Assembly: GCA_947630825.1 (NCBI GenBank)
Contig: CANRJA010000004.1
Location: 1 to 64,000, forward strand
From: an uncultured Clostridia bacterium
GTDB taxonomy: Bacteria; Bacillota; Clostridia; Oscillospirales; Ruminococcaceae
DNA length: 64,000 bases
Direction of reading: 5' to 3'
The translations under genes and the position numbers were made by a program. Below the pieces are notes generated by a model, which was given only the letters and a program-made list of their open reading frames with translations, was not told where the DNA came from and did no database searches. Shown here one piece after another: positions 62,194 through 64,000 of this stretch (the stretch's first letter is position 1; the number at the start of each line of letters is the position of its first letter).

Positions 62194-62252
62194 AAATTTA
62201 CTCCTTATCTCAATAAATAAGTATTCGTACAATAGTTATTAACAATTTATTG

Positions 62253-62281
62253 TTGACCTTTTTTCATAAAAATAGTATAAT
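62253..62281 (+). promoter_or_regulatory. Promoter of fabH-fabK
   Basis: TTGACC (62253-62258) and TATAAT (62276-62281), spacer 17. The 185-bp region between fabD and fabH starts must also hold the fabD promoter. No canonical FapR box was recognised. Confidence 0.8.
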
Positions 62282-62378
62282 AAGTAACAATCAATAATTT
62301 CCCTGATTTTATATTTATTGCACAATAGATTAAATTATATCACTATTTTAAATAATTTGCAAGAGAGAGGACTTCTTT

Positions 62379-63374
62379 ATGAGCGGTGTAAATATCGTCG
62401 GCGTAGGCAAAAATGTTCCCGATTTGGTTGTGACAAACGATATGTTATCAAATATCGTTGAAACCAACGATGAATGGATAACTACAAGAACAGGAATAAA
62501 GTCAAGACATATAACAAACGGCGAACCTACTTTTCATCTTGGCGCAATGGCCGCTAAAGAAGCTATACAAGACGCAGGCGTCGACCCAAAAGATATCGGA
62601 CTTATAATCTGCACAACCATTACGAATGATTTTTCAACCCCATCTATTGCTTGCCTTATTCAAAGGGAAATAGGCGCTGTAGGTTCAATGGCTATTGACA
62701 TCAACTGCGCTTGCGCAGGCTTTGTGTATGCTGTTGATATGGCAAAACGATATTTAGAAACTGATAAGAATTTAAAGTATGTTTTGGTAGTTTCTGCTGA
62801 AGAGCTTTCAAAAATAACTGATTACACTGACCGTTCAACCTGTGTTTTGTTTGGCGACGGTGCGGCGGCAGTTGTTTTGGAGCGTGATGAAAGCAAAATG
62901 TTCTCAAGCTATCTCGGCGCAGACGGAACAGGTGCAGAATATCTTCTTGCGAGAAGCTACCATTCAGAAACTCCGTTCACCACAAACTGTGAAAGGTTTG
63001 AAGATAAAATGCCTGACGGCAACAGTCATTATCTGTTCCAAAACGGTAAAGAGGTTTATAAATTTGCTACAAAGACCCTGCCTTTGGCTGTTGAAAACGC
63101 TTGCGGACAAATCGGAATAACTCCTGATGAACTGGACGTTATCATTCCGCATCAGGCAAATGTAAGGATAATTGAGACCGCCGCTAAAAATCTCGGTATT
63201 TCTATGGACAAGTTTTATCTTAACCTCCATAATCACGGAAACACCTCCAGCGCATCTATCCCTCTTGCTTTATATGACGCCGTAAAGGACGGAAGCCTGA
63301 AAAAGGGGGATAAAGCCTGTATCGTAGGCTTTGGCGCAGGTCTTACATACGGCGGAGTTGTATTCGAGTTCTAA
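62379..63374 (+). CDS. fabH: Beta-ketoacyl-ACP synthase III
   Basis: Starts fatty-acid chains by condensing acetyl-CoA with malonyl-ACP. The 331-aa enzyme has the catalytic triad Cys112 in DINCACAGF, His in VIIPHQANVRI, and Asn in LHNHGNTSSASIP. The Cys-110 extra cysteine in this motif is not usual but does not replace the nucleophile. GAGAGAGG precedes the ATG. fabK begins 39 nt downstream in the same direction, giving an initiation-plus-reduction unit. Confidence 0.97.
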   Translation: MSGVNIVGVGKNVPDLVVTNDMLSNIVETNDEWITTRTGIKSRHITNGEPTFHLGAMAAKEAIQDAGVDPKDIGLIICTTITNDFSTPSIACLIQREIGAVGSMAIDINCACAGFVYAVDMAKRYLETDKNLKYVLVVSAEELSKITDYTDRSTCVLFGDGAAAVVLERDESKMFSSYLGADGTGAEYLLARSYHSETPFTTNCERFEDKMPDGNSHYLFQNGKEVYKFATKTLPLAVENACGQIGITPDELDVIIPHQANVRIIETAAKNLGISMDKFYLNLHNHGNTSSASIPLALYDAVKDGSLKKGDKACIVGFGAGLTYGGVVFEF

Positions 63375-63413
63375 TATTGTGCTATTTATAAACTAACGGA
63401 AAAGAGGAAATTT

Positions 63414-64000
63414 ATGAACACTAAAATAACTGAGCTTTTAGGAATAAAATACCCTATCATTCAGGGCGGTATGGCTTGGATAGCAGAGTCAACACTTGCC
63501 TCTGCCGTATCGAACGCAGGAGGTTTGGGGCTTATAGCAGGAGGCTCTGCCCCTATCGACTACTTAAGAGAGCAGATAAGAAAAACCAAAGAAGCTGTAA
63601 ACGGCAAGCCGTTCGGAGTTAATGTTATGCTTATGTCTCCAAACGCTGAAGATCTGGCTAAGCTTATTATAGAAGAGAAAGTTCCTGTTGTAACGACAGG
63701 CGCAGGAAATCCGGGCAAGTTTATGGACGCTTGGAAAGAGGCAGGAATAAAGGTCATACCTGTTGTTCCGTCAGTTGCGCTTGCGAAGAGAATGGAAAGA
63801 GCAGGTGCAGACGCCGTTGTTGCGGAGGGTACAGAATCAGGCGGACATATCGGCGAGAACACGACAATGTGTCTTGTTCCGCAGGTCGTTGACGCTCTTG
63901 AAATCCCTGTTATTGCGGCAGGAGGTATCGCCGACGGCAGAGGGATTGCAGCATCATTTATGCTTGGCGCTGAGGGCGTTCAGCTCGGAACTCGTTTTCT
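63414..64000 (+). CDS. fabK: Enoyl-ACP reductase II, 5' part only
   Basis: FMN-dependent trans-2-enoyl-ACP reductase of the FabK type, the last step of each elongation cycle. The window ends after 195 codons, so roughly the C-terminal third is missing. Visible features are [62 protein letters not shown] and [29 protein letters not shown], all matching the nitropropane-dioxygenase-like barrel of FabK. The start at 63414 follows AAGAGGAAATTT. FabK replaces FabI in many Clostridia. Confidence 0.95.
   Translation, partial: MNTKITELLGIKYPIIQGGMAWIAESTLASAVSNAGGLGLIAGGSAPIDYLREQIRKTKEAVNGKPFGVNVMLMSPNAEDLAKLIIEEKVPVVTTGAGNPGKFMDAWKEAGIKVIPVVPSVALAKRMERAGADAVVAEGTESGGHIGENTTMCLVPQVVDALEIPVIAAGGIADGRGIAASFMLGAEGVQLGTRF

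Overview
The window looks like chromosomal core from an anaerobic, spore-forming, low-GC Firmicute of class Clostridia, most likely an Oscillospiraceae/Ruminococcaceae relative. Evidence: a spoIVB-spo0A pair, a complete Rnf operon, class I heat-shock control by CIRCE, a T-box leader, purine-rich Shine-Dalgarno (SD) sequences, a secreted GH5 cellulase with a lysine-rich fibronectin-III-like tail, L-fucose catabolism, and a BclA-like collagen protein. The lineage is an inference from gene content. No phage, transposase, CRISPR array or rRNA was seen.

Layout. 1-7 kb: tRNA-Val, a degenerate signal-peptidase-like membrane protein, tRNA-Thr, an unknown membrane protein, spoIVB, spo0A, a type Id-like aspartate aminotransferase and mgsA. 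7-11 kb: T-box leader, hisS, an unknown two-TM protein, aspS. 11-15 kb (minus): a YtrA-type GntR regulator with an ABC transporter, then groES-groEL behind CIRCE. 15.7-17.4 kb: a two-component system. 18-24 kb (minus): apbE-rnfCDGEAB. 24-28 kb: an Xre regulator, a histidine phosphatase and nadE. 27.8-30.3 kb (minus): an AEC transporter, a probable pantothenate ECF S-component, and coaX; a candidate small RNA follows. 31-39.5 kb (minus): MGMT-like protein, FtsX-like permease plus adaptor, and fucose isomerase, kinase and aldolase. 39.7-44 kb: P-II-like protein, degenerate LCP protein, SLOG protein, alanine racemase, zinc-ribbon membrane protein. 44-50 kb: zapA, U32 peptidase, alanine symporter, two bacterial PH-domain proteins. 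50-51 kb: tRNA-Met, tRNA-Glu, a scarred repeat region, and a small rubredoxin. 51-57 kb: GH5 cellulase, a second two-component system, ptsI. 57-64 kb: collagen-like protein with a glycosyltransferase, a Rieske/FAD oxidoreductase, fabD, and divergent fabH-fabK, the last cut by the window edge.

Main unexplained signals. (1) A conserved block of about 36 nt lies directly before the start codons of unrelated genes: SD, then an ATGCTCC/GGAGCAT hairpin, then TAG-n-CATA, then the start. There are four clear copies and one diverged copy. (2) A roughly 68-nt GC-rich palindromic repeat occurs five times in two clusters. (3) A 19-nt hairpin sequence is shared downstream of two tRNA units, beside a 29-bp direct repeat 225 bp apart that encloses a decayed tRNA-Glu 3' end. 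(4) A SipW-like protein appears to lack both catalytic residues. (5) The T-box before hisS may read aspartate rather than histidine.

All calls come from reading motifs and translations by eye. No database search, fold computation or alignment was run.
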